Shown here: positions 41,848 to 51,098 of the stretch, piece by piece
Position numbering within the stretch: position 1 is the first letter of the stretch
Layout of the letters: every line of letters begins with the position of its first letter
Position numbers and translations under genes: made by a program
Notes under the pieces: model-generated
The model's database searches: none
Told to the model about the DNA's origin: nothing
Seen by the model: the letters and a program-made list of their open reading frames with translations, nothing else
NCBI RefSeq assembly: GCF_018129385.1
Contig: NZ_JAFCLN010000010.1
Span: 124,001 to 188,000, forward strand
DNA: 64,000 nucleotides
DNA from: Bradyrhizobium lablabi
GTDB lineage: Bacteria; Pseudomonadota; Alphaproteobacteria; Rhizobiales; Xanthobacteraceae
Direction of reading: 5' to 3'

Positions 41848-42648
41848 GTGGCCGCGATGGGCGCGCGCGAGGGCGGCGACGAGCAACGGCTTCGCCCGCC
41901 GAGCCTGTTCCTGATGCTGGCGGAAGCGCGCGCCGTCTTCGAATTCAACACCAGCCTGATGCTGTCGCCGCTTCTGATGCAAGCGCCCAGGGGCGACGGG
42001 CATCCGGTGCTGGCGCTGCCGGGATTTCTCGCCAGCGACCTCTCGATGGCGCCGATGCGGCGCTATCTGAAGGCGCTCGGTTACGACACCTATGCCTGGA
42101 AGATGGGCCGCAATTTCGGCGGCGTCTCCAGCAAGCGCGCGGCGCTGCGCGAGCTGCTGACCAAAATCCACGACAGTACCGGGCGCAAGGTCAGCATCGT
42201 CGGATGGAGCCTGGGTGGCGTCTATGCGCGCGATCTCGCCCTGCAATTGCCGCAGATGGTCCGCGCGGTCATCACGCTTGGCAGCCCGTTTGCCAACGAT
42301 ATCCGGGCGACCAACGCGACGCGGCTCTACGAAATCCTCACGGGCGAGGGCGTCGACGACATTCCGGAAATCCGCGAGGCGATCGCCGGCGACATGCCGG
42401 TGCCGGCGACCTCGATCTATTCCCGCACCGACGGCATCGTGAACTGGCACACCAGCTTGCTGCGGCCGTCCGCGACTGCCGAGAATATCGAAGTGCATCT
42501 GGCGAGCCATGTTGGCATCGGCGTCAACCCGGCCGCGCTCTGGGCCGTGGCCGACCGCCTGGCGCAGCCGGAGGGCACGTTCAAGCATTTTGACCGGTCC
42601 GGGCCGTTTGCCATTGCTTATGCACCCCCGGAAAATGCACAATCCTGA
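41848..42648 (+). CDS. Alpha/beta hydrolase (esterase/lipase-like), paralogue of 55166
   Basis: The 266-residue protein has its nucleophile elbow at VGWSLGG (Ser121) and HPVLALPGFLASD near residues 52-64, the oxyanion-side strand of lipases. SRTDGIV near residue 193 probably holds the acid, and HLASHVGIGVNP the His. I chose the GTG at 41848 with AGGAAGGA upstream; an ATG at 41857 is possible. The protein at 55166-55936 shares the same blocks (GDGHPVL, GRKVS.VGWSLGG.YAR, VITLGSPFA). Substrates could be polyhydroxyalkanoate oligomers or wax/acylglycerol esters, given the adjacent acyltransferase. Confidence 0.85.
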   Translation: MAAMGAREGGDEQRLRPPSLFLMLAEARAVFEFNTSLMLSPLLMQAPRGDGHPVLALPGFLASDLSMAPMRRYLKALGYDTYAWKMGRNFGGVSSKRAALRELLTKIHDSTGRKVSIVGWSLGGVYARDLALQLPQMVRAVITLGSPFANDIRATNATRLYEILTGEGVDDIPEIREAIAGDMPVPATSIYSRTDGIVNWHTSLLRPSATAENIEVHLASHVGIGVNPAALWAVADRLAQPEGTFKHFDRSGPFAIAYAPPENAQS

Positions 42649-42731
42649 CTAGCGTCCCCGGTTGGGGATCATCTGAACGCCAGAAGCGCCGGCAAGGCGC
42701 CGCGTAAAACCGTCTTCCCCGGGAGGAGCCC

Positions 42732-44279
42732 ATGGCCGACGCCAAGAAACTGACTTCGCTGGACGCGTCGTTTCTCTATCTGGAAACGCCGGAGACGCCG
42801 ATGCATGTCGGCAGCATGGCGATCTTCCGCCTGCCGGAGGACTACAAGGGCAACTTCTTCGAAGATTTCAAGACGATGATCGCCTCGCGGCTGCACATCG
42901 CGCCGATCCTGAAAGCGCGACTGGAAAAGGCGCCGCTCGACATCGATCATCCGTCCTGGGTCGAGGACGACCAATTCGATATCAACCGGCACATCTTCCG
43001 CGCCAGCCTGCCCGCGCCCTACGATCGCGCCACGCTCGAGAGCCTTGTCGGCTGGATCCATGCCAAGCTGCTCAACCGGGCCCGGCCGCTCTGGGAGTTC
43101 TATGTCTTCGAAGGCATGAAGGACAACGAGGTCGGGCTTTACTCCAAGATGCACCATGCCTGCATCGATGGCGGCGCCGGCGCGGCGCTGACCAGCATGA
43201 TCTACGACATCTCGCCGGTGCCGCGGCAGGTCGATCCGCCTGCCGCGCGAAAGGTGGCGCAGGAGCCACGCGACATCGCGGCCAATCTGATCGATTCCTA
43301 CCAGCAGCTCTGGACCCAGCCGTTCGACGCTGCGAAGGCGCCGAAGAGCATCGAGCTGCCGCGCTCGGGCAAAAGCGACATCGGTTCGATCCTGTTCGAC
43401 AATGCGATGTTCCAGATCGAGAGTGCGGTGAAGTTTGCCGCCAGCGTGCCGACCTTGCTCAAGAGCGTCTCCGAAGTGGTCGGCAAGATCAGCGATCCCA
43501 AATCGCGCGATAGCCTTGCCAGCATGGCCTCGCCGCCGACGATTCTGAACAAGACGATTTCGTCCGAGCGCAGCTTTGCCGGCGTGTCGATCTCGCTACC
43601 GCGCGCGAAGGCGGTCGCAAAGGCGTCCGGCGGCAAGCTCAACGACGTGGTGCTGGCGCTCTCGTCCGGCGTGCTGCGGCGCTACCTGCTGAGCCAGGGC
43701 GCATTGCCGAACAAGTCGCTGACCGCCGCGGTGCCGATCTCGCTGCGCGAGGAGGGCAACACCGACTCCAACAACCAGGTGTTCGGCATGATCTGCTCGA
43801 TCGCCACCAACATCGAAAATCCCAAAGAGCGGCTGGAAACGATCATCGCGCAGTCGACCAAGTCCAAGGAGATGTCGCATCCGCTGCGGGCGCTGATGCC
43901 GCAGGTGTCGAACCTCTCGATGCTGGGTGCGCCGATCGTGGTGCAGATCATGGCGCTGTTGTACAGCCGCACCAATCTGTCCGACGTGCTGCCGCCGGCG
44001 GCGAACGTCACGATCTCCAACGTGCCCGGACCGCGGCAGACGCTCTATGCCGCCGGCGCCGAACTCTTGCACATCTTCCCGGTGTCGATCTCGACCCACG
44101 GGCTCGCGCTCAACATCACTGTCCAGAGTTATCGCGACCAGCTCGATTTCGGCTTTATCGCAGGCGCCAACATCATTCCGCACGTAAAGGTGTTGTGCGA
44201 CATGCTGCCGCTCGAATTCGACGCGTTGGAAGCTGCGTTCGCGCCACCGCCGGCCGAAATCAAGGGTGCGGCGGAATAG
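42732..44279 (+). CDS. Wax ester synthase/diacylglycerol acyltransferase (WS/DGAT)
   Basis: The 515-residue protein has the WS/DGAT catalytic motif HHACIDG (141-147; HHxxxDG), preceded by the N-terminal LTSLDASFLYLETPETPMHVG block typical of the family. The C-terminal NVTISNVPGPRQTLYAAGA block is characteristic. The enzyme transfers acyl groups from acyl-CoA to fatty alcohols or diacylglycerol, forming wax esters or triacylglycerols at the membrane. An alpha/beta hydrolase lies just upstream and an epoxide hydrolase just downstream on the same strand, so this looks like a neutral-lipid locus. Shine-Dalgarno GGGAGGAG precedes the ATG. Confidence 0.93.
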   Translation: MADAKKLTSLDASFLYLETPETPMHVGSMAIFRLPEDYKGNFFEDFKTMIASRLHIAPILKARLEKAPLDIDHPSWVEDDQFDINRHIFRASLPAPYDRATLESLVGWIHAKLLNRARPLWEFYVFEGMKDNEVGLYSKMHHACIDGGAGAALTSMIYDISPVPRQVDPPAARKVAQEPRDIAANLIDSYQQLWTQPFDAAKAPKSIELPRSGKSDIGSILFDNAMFQIESAVKFAASVPTLLKSVSEVVGKISDPKSRDSLASMASPPTILNKTISSERSFAGVSISLPRAKAVAKASGGKLNDVVLALSSGVLRRYLLSQGALPNKSLTAAVPISLREEGNTDSNNQVFGMICSIATNIENPKERLETIIAQSTKSKEMSHPLRALMPQVSNLSMLGAPIVVQIMALLYSRTNLSDVLPPAANVTISNVPGPRQTLYAAGAELLHIFPVSISTHGLALNITVQSYRDQLDFGFIAGANIIPHVKVLCDMLPLEFDALEAAFAPPPAEIKGAAE

Positions 44280-44318
44280 AGATCGATCCATTCGCCCGAG
44301 AAGAAAGAGATCGTCACG

Positions 44319-45314
44319 ATGATTGAAATGCCGCCGCTCCAGTTCGCCCAGACCAACGGAATTCGCATGGGCTACTACGAAGCGGGGCCGAAGACCGACA
44401 CCCCGCCGGTCGTGCTCTGTCACGGCTGGCCGGAGCTGGCCTTCTCCTGGCGCCACCAGATCAAGGCGTTGAGCGAGGCCGGCATCCGCGTGATCGCGCC
44501 TGACCAGCGCGGCTATGGCTCGACCGACCGGCCCGAGCCGGTCGAGGACTACGATATCGAGCATCTGACCGGCGATCTCGTCGGACTGCTCGATCATCTG
44601 AAGATCGAGAAAGCGATCTTCGTCGGCCACGACTGGGGTGGCTTCATCGTCTGGCAGATGCCGCTGCGGCATATCGATCGCGTCGCCGGCATCGTCGGCG
44701 TCAACACGCCCCACATGGATCGCGCGTCGGCCGATCCGATCGAGTTGTTCCGACAGCGCTTTGGCGACAAAATGTACATCGTCCAGTTTCAGGATCCGGC
44801 TCGCGAGCCCGACAGGATCTTTGGCAGTCGGGTCGAGCAGACCTTTGATGCCTTCATGCGCAAGCCGGTGGCTCGGCCCGAGGGCGCGCCGGCGGAGCAG
44901 GCGATTGCCGGCCTCGGTGCCTCGCCACGGGTCAATCTGGCATTTCCGCAGATGATCGCGAATTACGACGCCAGGCACGATCCGCGCACGCCGATTCTGT
45001 CGGCGGAGGAGAAGAAGGTGTTCGTCGACACCTTTACGAAGACCGGCTTCACCGGCGGCATCAACTGGTACCGCAACATGTCGCGCAACTGGCAGCGCGC
45101 GGCCGGTCTCGATCACACCGTTCGTGTTCCGTCGCTGATGATCATGGCGGAGAACGACGCGGTGCTGCCGCCGTCGGCCGCGGACGGGATGGAAAAAATC
45201 ATCCCCGATCTCGAGAAATATCTGGTCCGGGACAGCGGCCATTGGACGCAACAGGAAAAGCCGGAAGAGGTCAGCGCAAAGCTGATCGAGTGGCGTAGAA
45301 GGCGGTTTGGCTAA
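44319..45314 (+). CDS. Alpha/beta hydrolase, epoxide hydrolase-like
   Basis: The 331-residue protein has HGWPELAFSWR (HGxP oxyanion motif, 35-45) and the nucleophile Asp105 in GHDWGG. A cap region with a Tyr follows (GGINWYRNMSRNW), the epoxide-activating position. The acid is probably in MAENDAV and the base His in SGHWTQQEKP. It should hydrolyse epoxides to diols by the Asp nucleophile mechanism. It starts 39 bases after the WS/DGAT gene and precedes the self-sufficient P450, which in this family can epoxidise unsaturated fatty acids. Hydrolysis of those epoxides is a plausible role. Confidence 0.9.
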   Translation: MIEMPPLQFAQTNGIRMGYYEAGPKTDTPPVVLCHGWPELAFSWRHQIKALSEAGIRVIAPDQRGYGSTDRPEPVEDYDIEHLTGDLVGLLDHLKIEKAIFVGHDWGGFIVWQMPLRHIDRVAGIVGVNTPHMDRASADPIELFRQRFGDKMYIVQFQDPAREPDRIFGSRVEQTFDAFMRKPVARPEGAPAEQAIAGLGASPRVNLAFPQMIANYDARHDPRTPILSAEEKKVFVDTFTKTGFTGGINWYRNMSRNWQRAAGLDHTVRVPSLMIMAENDAVLPPSAADGMEKIIPDLEKYLVRDSGHWTQQEKPEEVSAKLIEWRRRRFG

Positions 45315-45321
45315 CATAACC

Positions 45322-45403
45322 CGTCATTCCGGGATGGTCCGAAGGACCAGACCCGGAATCTCGAGATTCCGGGTTCGATGCTTCGCACCGCCCCGGAATG
45401 ACG
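45322..45403. repeat. Palindromic intergenic repeat, family B (CGTCATTCCGGG...CCCGGAATGACG), copy 1
   Basis: An 82-bp inverted repeat with inner GGAATCTCGAGATTCC lies between the epoxide hydrolase and the P450 fusion. A nearly identical copy in the opposite orientation is at 61119-61200, and a more diverged one is at 56991-57091. Confidence 0.9.
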
Positions 45404-45433
45404 GCGAGGGACACGGCAGGAGAAACTACGGCG

Positions 45434-48400
45434 ATGGCGTCACCCAATAAACTGAGTCCGATCCCGCAGCCGCCGACCAAACCCGTGGTTGGCAACATGC
45501 TGTCGCTGGACTCCAACGCGCCGGTGCAGCATCTGGTGCGGCTCGCCAGGGAACTGGGGCCGATCTACTGGCTCGACATGATGGGCGCGCCGCTCGTTAT
45601 CGTCTCCGGCCACGATCTGATCGAGGAACTGTCCGACGAGAAGCGCTTCGACAAGGCGGTGCGCGGCGCGTTGCGTCGCGTGCGCGCCGTCGGCGGCGAT
45701 GGCCTGTTCACGGCCGACACCAATGAGCCGAACTGGAGCAAGGCGCACAACATCCTGCTTCAGCCGTTCGGCAACCGCGCCATGACCTCTTACCATCCGA
45801 GCATGGTCGATATCGCCGAGCAGCTCGTCAAGAAGTGGGACCGCCTCAACGCCGACGACGAGATCGACGTCGTCCACGACATGACGGCGCTTACGCTCGA
45901 TACCATCGGCCTCTGCGGCTTCGACTATCGCTTCAATTCGTTCTACCGCAGGGATTATCACCCCTTCGTGGAATCGCTGGTGCGCTCGCTCGAGACCATC
46001 ATGATGACGCGCGGACTGCCGCTGGAGCATCTGTGGATGCAGAAGCGCCGCCGCGACCTCGCCGCCGACGTCGCCTTCATGAACAAGATGGTCGACGAGA
46101 TCATCGCCGAGCGCCGCAAGAATACGGATGCGACCGCGGCGAAAAAGGACATGCTGGGAGCCATGATGACCGGTGTCGACCGCACCACCGGCACCCAGCT
46201 CGACGACGTCAACATCCGCTACCAGATCAACACGTTCCTGATCGCGGGCCACGAGACCACCAGCGGACTGCTATCCTGCACGCTCTATGCGCTGCTCAAG
46301 CACCCGGAAATCCTCAAGAGGGCCTATGAGGAGGTGGACCGGGTGCTCGGACCCGACGTCAACGCAAAACCGACCTATCAGCAGGTGACGCAGCTCACCT
46401 ACATCACGCAGATCCTGAAAGAGGCGCTGCGGATGTGGCCGCCGGCGCCGGCCTATGGCATCGCGCCGCTGAAGGACGAGACCATCGGCGGCAAGTACAA
46501 GCTCAAGAAGGGCACCTTCATCACCGTGCTCGTGATGGCGCTGCATCGCGATCCCAGCGTCTGGGGTCCCAACCCCGATGTGTTCGATCCCGAGAATTTC
46601 TCGCCCGAGGCCGAAGCGAAACGTCCGATCAATGCCTGGAAGCCGTTTGGTAACGGCCAGCGCGCCTGCATCGGCCGCGGCTTTGCGATGCATGAGGCGG
46701 CGCTCGCGATCGGCATGATCCTGCAACGCTTCAAGCTGATCGACGTCAACCGTTACCAGATGCATCTGAAGGAAACGCTGACGATCAAGCCCGACGGTTT
46801 TGAGATAAAAGTGCGCCCGCGCACCGATGCGGACCGCGGCGCTTTCGCCGGCGTGAAGCCCGTCGCTACGACTGCCGCTGCGACGCCGCGCGCAGCGCGC
46901 ACGCGCCCCGGCCACAACACGCCGCTGCTGGTGCTCTACGGCTCGAACCTCGGCACGGCCGAGGAGCTTGCCACCCGCGTCGCTGATCTGGCCGAAGTCA
47001 ACGGCTTTGCGACAAAGCTCGCGCCGCTCGACGATTACGTCGGCAAGCTGCCGGAGCAGGGCGGCGTGCTGATCTTCTGCGCTTCCTACAATGGGGCGGC
47101 GCCCGACAATGCCACCCAGTTCGTCAAATGGCTCGGCGGCGACCTGGCGAAGGACGCCTTTGCAAAAGTGCGTTACGCCGTGTTCGGTTGCGGCAACAGC
47201 GACTGGGCCGCGACCTATCAATCCGTGCCGCGCATGATCGACGAGCAGCTTGCCGCCCGCGGCGCACGCAGCGTCTATGGACGTGGCGAGGGCGATGCCC
47301 GCAGCGATCTCGACGGCCAGTTCGAAAGCTGGTTTGCCAAGGCCGCGGCGGCATCGGTGAAGGAATTCGGCCTCGACGGCAGCTTCAGCCGCAGCGCCGA
47401 CGACGAGCCGCTCTACAGCATCGAGCCGGTGGCACCGACCACAGTCAACGCCATCGTCGCGACCGGCGGCGTGTCGCCGATGAAGGTGCTGGTCAACAAC
47501 GAGTTGCAGAACAAGACCGGCGCGAACCCTTCCGACCGCTCGACCCGGCATGTCGAAGTGCAATTGCCCGTCGGCGTCAGCTATCGCGTCGGCGACCATC
47601 TCAGCGTGGTCCCGCGCAACGATCCGGCGCTGGTCGATTCCGTCGCCCGCCGCTTCGGTTTCCTGCCGGCCGACCAGATCAGATTGAACGTGCCGGAAGG
47701 CCGCCGCGCGCAATTGCCGGTCGGCGAAGCCGTATCGGTCGGGCGCCTGCTCACCGAGTTCGTCGAGTTGCAGCAAATCGCGACCCGCAAGCAGATCCAG
47801 ATCATGTCGGAGCACACCCGCTGCCCGATGACCAAGCCGAAACTGCTGGCTCTCACCGGCGAAGACGATGAGTCCGCCGCGCGCTACCGCACCGAGGTGC
47901 TGGCCAAGCGCAAATCGGTGTTCGACCTGCTGGAAGAGCATGCCGCCTGCGAATTGCCGTTCCATGCGTATCTGGAAATGCTCTCGCTGCTGGCGCCGCG
48001 CTATTACTCGATCTCGTCGTCGCCCTCGGGCGATGCGCAGCGCTGTAGCGCCACGGTCGGCGTGGTCGAGGCGCCCGCCAGCTCCGGCCGCGGCGTCTTC
48101 AGGGGCGTCTGCTCGAACTATCTCGCCGGCCGCCGCGTCGGCGACACCATTCACGCCACCATCCGCGAGACCAAGGCGGGCTTCCGCCTGCCCGACGATG
48201 CCTCGGCGCCGATCATCATGATTGGCCCTGGCACCGGCCTTGCCCCGTTCCGCGGCTTCCTTCAGGAACGCGCGGCCCGCAAGGCAGGTGGCGCCAAACT
48301 CGGTCCGGCCATGCTGTTCTTCGGTTGCCGCCATCCGGACCAGGATTTTCTCTACGCCGACGAGCTGAAGCAGTTCGCCACTGACGGCATCAGCGAGCTG

Positions 48401-48667
48401 CACACCGCATTCTCCCGCGCGGATGGACCGAAGACTTACGTACAGAACGTGCTCGCCGCTCAAAAGCACAAGGTCTGGAGCTTGATCGAGCGGGGCGCGA
48501 TCATCTTCGTCTGCGGCGACGGCGGCAAGATGGAGCCCGACGTCAAGGCAACGCTGATGTCGATCTACCGCGAGAAGACCAGTGCCGATGCGGACGCCGC
48601 CGCGCGCTGGATCGAGGACATGGGCACGAAGAACCGCTACGTACTCGACGTCTGGGCGGGAGGCTAG
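45434..48667 (+). CDS. Self-sufficient cytochrome P450-reductase fusion, CYP102 (P450 BM3) type
   Basis: The protein has 1077 residues from ATG 45434. The N-terminal P450 domain (1-470) has I-helix AGHETTSG, ExxR in LKEALRMWP and heme loop FGNGQRACIG with Cys412. An Ala/Thr/Arg-rich linker leads to the FMN domain (from about 493; LLVLYGSNLGTAEE), then the FAD/NADPH reductase (RYYSISSSPSG, GRGVFRGVCSNYL, GPGTGLAPFRGFLQ, ending YVLDVWAGG). The family hydroxylates or epoxidises medium- to long-chain fatty acids in the cytosol using NADPH. The length matches BM3 (about 1049) with a slightly longer linker. The neighbours are lipid genes. Confidence 0.96.
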   Translation: MASPNKLSPIPQPPTKPVVGNMLSLDSNAPVQHLVRLARELGPIYWLDMMGAPLVIVSGHDLIEELSDEKRFDKAVRGALRRVRAVGGDGLFTADTNEPNWSKAHNILLQPFGNRAMTSYHPSMVDIAEQLVKKWDRLNADDEIDVVHDMTALTLDTIGLCGFDYRFNSFYRRDYHPFVESLVRSLETIMMTRGLPLEHLWMQKRRRDLAADVAFMNKMVDEIIAERRKNTDATAAKKDMLGAMMTGVDRTTGTQLDDVNIRYQINTFLIAGHETTSGLLSCTLYALLKHPEILKRAYEEVDRVLGPDVNAKPTYQQVTQLTYITQILKEALRMWPPAPAYGIAPLKDETIGGKYKLKKGTFITVLVMALHRDPSVWGPNPDVFDPENFSPEAEAKRPINAWKPFGNGQRACIGRGFAMHEAALAIGMILQRFKLIDVNRYQMHLKETLTIKPDGFEIKVRPRTDADRGAFAGVKPVATTAAATPRAARTRPGHNTPLLVLYGSNLGTAEELATRVADLAEVNGFATKLAPLDDYVGKLPEQGGVLIFCASYNGAAPDNATQFVKWLGGDLAKDAFAKVRYAVFGCGNSDWAATYQSVPRMIDEQLAARGARSVYGRGEGDARSDLDGQFESWFAKAAAASVKEFGLDGSFSRSADDEPLYSIEPVAPTTVNAIVATGGVSPMKVLVNNELQNKTGANPSDRSTRHVEVQLPVGVSYRVGDHLSVVPRNDPALVDSVARRFGFLPADQIRLNVPEGRRAQLPVGEAVSVGRLLTEFVELQQIATRKQIQIMSEHTRCPMTKPKLLALTGEDDESAARYRTEVLAKRKSVFDLLEEHAACELPFHAYLEMLSLLAPRYYSISSSPSGDAQRCSATVGVVEAPASSGRGVFRGVCSNYLAGRRVGDTIHATIRETKAGFRLPDDASAPIIMIGPGTGLAPFRGFLQERAARKAGGAKLGPAMLFFGCRHPDQDFLYADELKQFATDGISELHTAFSRADGPKTYVQNVLAAQKHKVWSLIERGAIIFVCGDGGKMEPDVKATLMSIYREKTSADADAAARWIEDMGTKNRYVLDVWAGG

Positions 48668-48676
48668 TTCGGATTT

Positions 48677-48754
48677 GTAGGGTGGGTTAGCCGAAGGCGT
48701 AACCCACCATTCGGGCGTGATGGCGGTGGGTTACGCTTCGCTAACCCACCCTAC
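48677..48754. repeat. Palindromic intergenic repeat, family C (GTAGGGTGGGTTAGC...GCTAACCCACCCTAC)
   Basis: The 78-bp element has perfect outer arms GTAGGGTGGGTTAGC and their complement, with a second inner CGTAACCCACC/GGTGGGTTACG pair, so it can fold as nested hairpins. It fills the gap after the P450 fusion. GTAGGGTGGGTTAGC-type elements are widespread in bacterial intergenic DNA. Confidence 0.9.
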
Positions 48755-48779
48755 GAACCAGTCGTGCTAGAAGCCTCCC

Positions 48780-49457
48780 ATGATTCCGTGGGTCAAGATC
48801 GATACGGCACGCATTCCGGGCAGCGATGAAGAATTGCGGCTGATGCGGCGTGGCGCCGAGTTCTCCATCAAGCTCGGCACCAACGAACTGATGAACAGCC
48901 GCCTGAGCGGCTCCGAAGCTGCGCTTGCAACGTTGGCAGCCAAAAAGATCGAAACGGTCAAGAAGCCACGCGTCCTGATCGGCGGGTTGGGCATGGGCTT
49001 TACGCTACGCGCCGCGCTCGCCGTCCTGGATGCCGGTGCGCGGGTGGAGGTTGTCGAACTGGTGCCCGCGGTGGTCGCCTGGGCGAGAGGCCCGATGGCG
49101 GAGATCTTTGGCGATAGCCTGAACGACCCGCGGACGAGCATTGCGGAGACTGACGTCTTCGAAACGATCCGCTCGCATCCCAGGACGTTCGACGCGATCC
49201 TGCTAGATGTCGATAACGGTCCGGAGGGCCTGACTCGCAAGGCCAATGATGCGCTCTACGATTCCACCGGATTGAAAATGGCCTGGACGGCGCTGCGCCC
49301 GCACGGCGTCCTCGCGGTCTGGTCGTCCGGACCCAATCCGCCGTTTACGAAGCGCCTGCGGCAAGCCGGATTCGACGTCAACGAAGTCAATGTGCGCGCG
49401 ACCGGGCGGGGCGGCGGCGCCCGTCACGTGATCTGGATCGCAGTGAAGGCTTCATAG
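48780..49457 (+). CDS. Spermidine synthase-like SAM-fold protein
   Basis: The 225-residue protein has a Rossmann-like SAM/decarboxy-SAM fold: VLIGGLGMGFTLRAALAVL (glycine motif, about 66-84), VEVVELVPAVVAWARGP with the acidic ribose-binding Glu, and FDAILLDVDNGPEGL. It resembles spermidine synthase-like proteins but is short, and the classical catalytic Asp-Tyr context is not clear, so it may be a methyltransferase-like relative. There is no obvious operon partner; a convergent hydrolase lies downstream beyond a repeat. Confidence 0.75.
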   Translation: MIPWVKIDTARIPGSDEELRLMRRGAEFSIKLGTNELMNSRLSGSEAALATLAAKKIETVKKPRVLIGGLGMGFTLRAALAVLDAGARVEVVELVPAVVAWARGPMAEIFGDSLNDPRTSIAETDVFETIRSHPRTFDAILLDVDNGPEGLTRKANDALYDSTGLKMAWTALRPHGVLAVWSSGPNPPFTKRLRQAGFDVNEVNVRATGRGGGARHVIWIAVKAS

Positions 49458-49485
49458 ATTTACGACAAACGCATCAATCTCCGCT

Positions 49486-49590
49486 GTCGTCCTCCGCGAA
49501 AGCGGGGGACCCAGTACGCCGCGGCCTATCGGATCAATCGCTCACGTCTCTGGAATACTGGATCGTCCGGTCAAGCCGGACGATGACGGC
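49486..49590. repeat. Intergenic repeat, family D (GTCGTCCTCCGCGAAAGCGG...CCGGACGATGAC)
   Basis: The left part is GTCGTCCTCCGCGAAAGCGG then GGGACCCAGTAC. The right part is TACTGGATCGTCCGG then TCAAGCCGGACGATGAC, so the two ends pair as GTCGTCC../..GGACGATGAC with an inner CCAGTA/TACTGG. It lies between convergent genes. Confidence 0.75.
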
Positions 49591-49600
49591 TGTGTGGTTG

Positions 49601-50521
49601 TTACGCCGCCTTCGCCACTGCGCCGTGTGCGTGCTTGTCGATCGCGTCGATGACCTGCGGCCACATCGGCACGGGAAGTGCGTGGCCCATGCCGTCGATC
49701 ATCAGTAACTTCGCGCCCGGGATCGAGGCCGCGGTATCCTTGCCGCCCTCGGGCCGCACCAGCGGATCGACGGTGCCGTGGATCACCAGCGTCGGTGTCT
49801 TCACCGCGCCCAGGCGCTGCTTGCGGCTGCCGGAGGCCAGAATCGCGCGCAACTGCCGACCGACGCCTTCCGGACTTAACCCGCGCTCGTAGCAGCGTTC
49901 GGCGCGAGAGCGGTCGAGCCGCTCGTCCTCGGGAAAGCTGCCGACGCGCAAGACTTTCCAGGTTTTTGCAAAGCGATCGAGATATTCGTCCCGCGTGGTC
50001 GGCGGCGGGGCCATCAGCATCGCGGCGGCCTCCCGCGTCGGCGGCGGCACCTTCGGATTGCCTGTGGTCGACATGATCGAGGTCAGCGAACGCGCGCGCT
50101 CGGGGAATGAGAGTGTCACTTCCTGCGCGATCATGCCGCCCATCGACGCGCCGACCAGATGCGCCGACTTGATGTTCAGCGAGTCCATCAGGCCCACCGT
50201 ATCCCTGGCCATGTCGATCAGCCTGTAGGGTGCCGCGACCGGAATCCTCAAAAAGCGCAGCTTCAGCAGCTCGAGCATGGTCAGCCGTTTGCCGCCCGTC
50301 ATCTTCTGGGACTTTCCGATGTCGCGGTTGTCGAAGCGGATGACGCGGAAACCGCGCGCGGCGAGCTGCCGGCAAAAGTCGTCGTCCCACAGCACCATCT
50401 GCGCGCCGAGCCCCATGATCAGCAGCATCGGCTCGGCGCTGGCATCGCCAAAAATCTCGTAGCAGAGGTCGATGCCGTTGGCGCGGATCACTTGCGGCGG
50501 CTGATGGTCTGATGACGGCAC
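49601..50521 (-). CDS. Alpha/beta hydrolase
   Basis: The 306-residue protein has LLIMGLGAQMVLWDDDFCRQLAARG (oxyanion-side strand), FDNRDIGKS and the nucleophile elbow LVGASMGGM. Asp is in HGTVDPLV and His in GMGHALP. This is the pattern of general esterases/lactonases (for example 3-oxoadipate enol-lactonase-like or macrolide esterase-like). There is no signal peptide. It is divergent from the PhaE-like/PhaC operon with about 190 bases between, and convergent with the spermidine-synthase-like gene. The substrate is unknown. Confidence 0.87.
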   Translation of the reverse strand: MPSSDHQPPQVIRANGIDLCYEIFGDASAEPMLLIMGLGAQMVLWDDDFCRQLAARGFRVIRFDNRDIGKSQKMTGGKRLTMLELLKLRFLRIPVAAPYRLIDMARDTVGLMDSLNIKSAHLVGASMGGMIAQEVTLSFPERARSLTSIMSTTGNPKVPPPTREAAAMLMAPPPTTRDEYLDRFAKTWKVLRVGSFPEDERLDRSRAERCYERGLSPEGVGRQLRAILASGSRKQRLGAVKTPTLVIHGTVDPLVRPEGGKDTAASIPGAKLLMIDGMGHALPVPMWPQVIDAIDKHAHGAVAKAA

Positions 50522-50714
50522 GTTGGCCTCTCCGGTGGTATCGCGATGGCGGAAACTCTATCACAGGGATTGCGACGGGGCAGAAGGCTTTCTGGCGCCG
50601 CAGTAACCATCCCCATGTTGACCGGCCCGCCGCAACGGTGTGGTATGGCAAAAAACAACAGCGAGGCGGGCAGGGCACAAGCCGGAACTCGCGGACCAAT
50701 TCGGAGGAGGGCAA

Positions 50715-51098
50715 ATGGCGGACAAGAGCAACGATCCCGTTGCGATCTGGCAGAACATGATCGGCGAGATGGAGAAGGGATTTAATTCCTTCGCCAACCA
50801 GGCCATGTCGTCGCCCGAATTCTCCAAAATGATGAACCAGGCCGGCGGCGCTGCGGCCGGTGCGCAAAAACAGCTCGGCGAGCTGATGGAAAAATATCTC
50901 GTCAGCATGAACCTGCCGAGCCGGTCGCAGATGGTCGGCATGGCCGAGCGTCTGCAATCGATCGAAGGCCAGCTCAACGAGATCAAGGCGATGCTCACGC
51001 AGATGAGCAAGGCGTCGGGCGTGCCGGCCGGTAACGCCTTCGGCACGCCGATGCCGCCGCGCACGAGGCGTCCGCCCTCCGAGGGAGAGCCGAAATGA
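50715..51098 (+). CDS. PhaE-like accessory protein of the class III PHA synthase (short form)
   Basis: The 127-residue protein starts at ATG 50715, preceded by GGAGGAGGG. It is mostly helical: DPVAIWQNMIGEMEKGFNSFANQAM, MNLPSRSQMVGMAERLQSIEGQLNEIKAML, then a Pro/Arg-rich tail. The MNLPSRSQMVGMAERLQSIE block resembles the C-terminal helical part of PhaE subunits. Classical PhaE is about 350 residues, so this is a much shorter version. It overlaps phaC by 4 bases (ATGA), strongly supporting a subunit role in PHA synthesis on the granule surface. It could also be read as a phasin-like adaptor. Confidence 0.7.
   Translation: MADKSNDPVAIWQNMIGEMEKGFNSFANQAMSSPEFSKMMNQAGGAAAGAQKQLGELMEKYLVSMNLPSRSQMVGMAERLQSIEGQLNEIKAMLTQMSKASGVPAGNAFGTPMPPRTRRPPSEGEPK

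Noticed and set aside
43596..45317. 573-residue minus-strand open frame
   Set aside because: It is antisense to the WS/DGAT and epoxide hydrolase genes, both with catalytic motifs.
46271..48469. 732-residue open frame on the minus strand
   Set aside because: It is antisense to the reductase half of the P450 fusion, is rich in Arg/Ala/Gly/His with no domain motif, and reflects high third-position GC on the coding strand.
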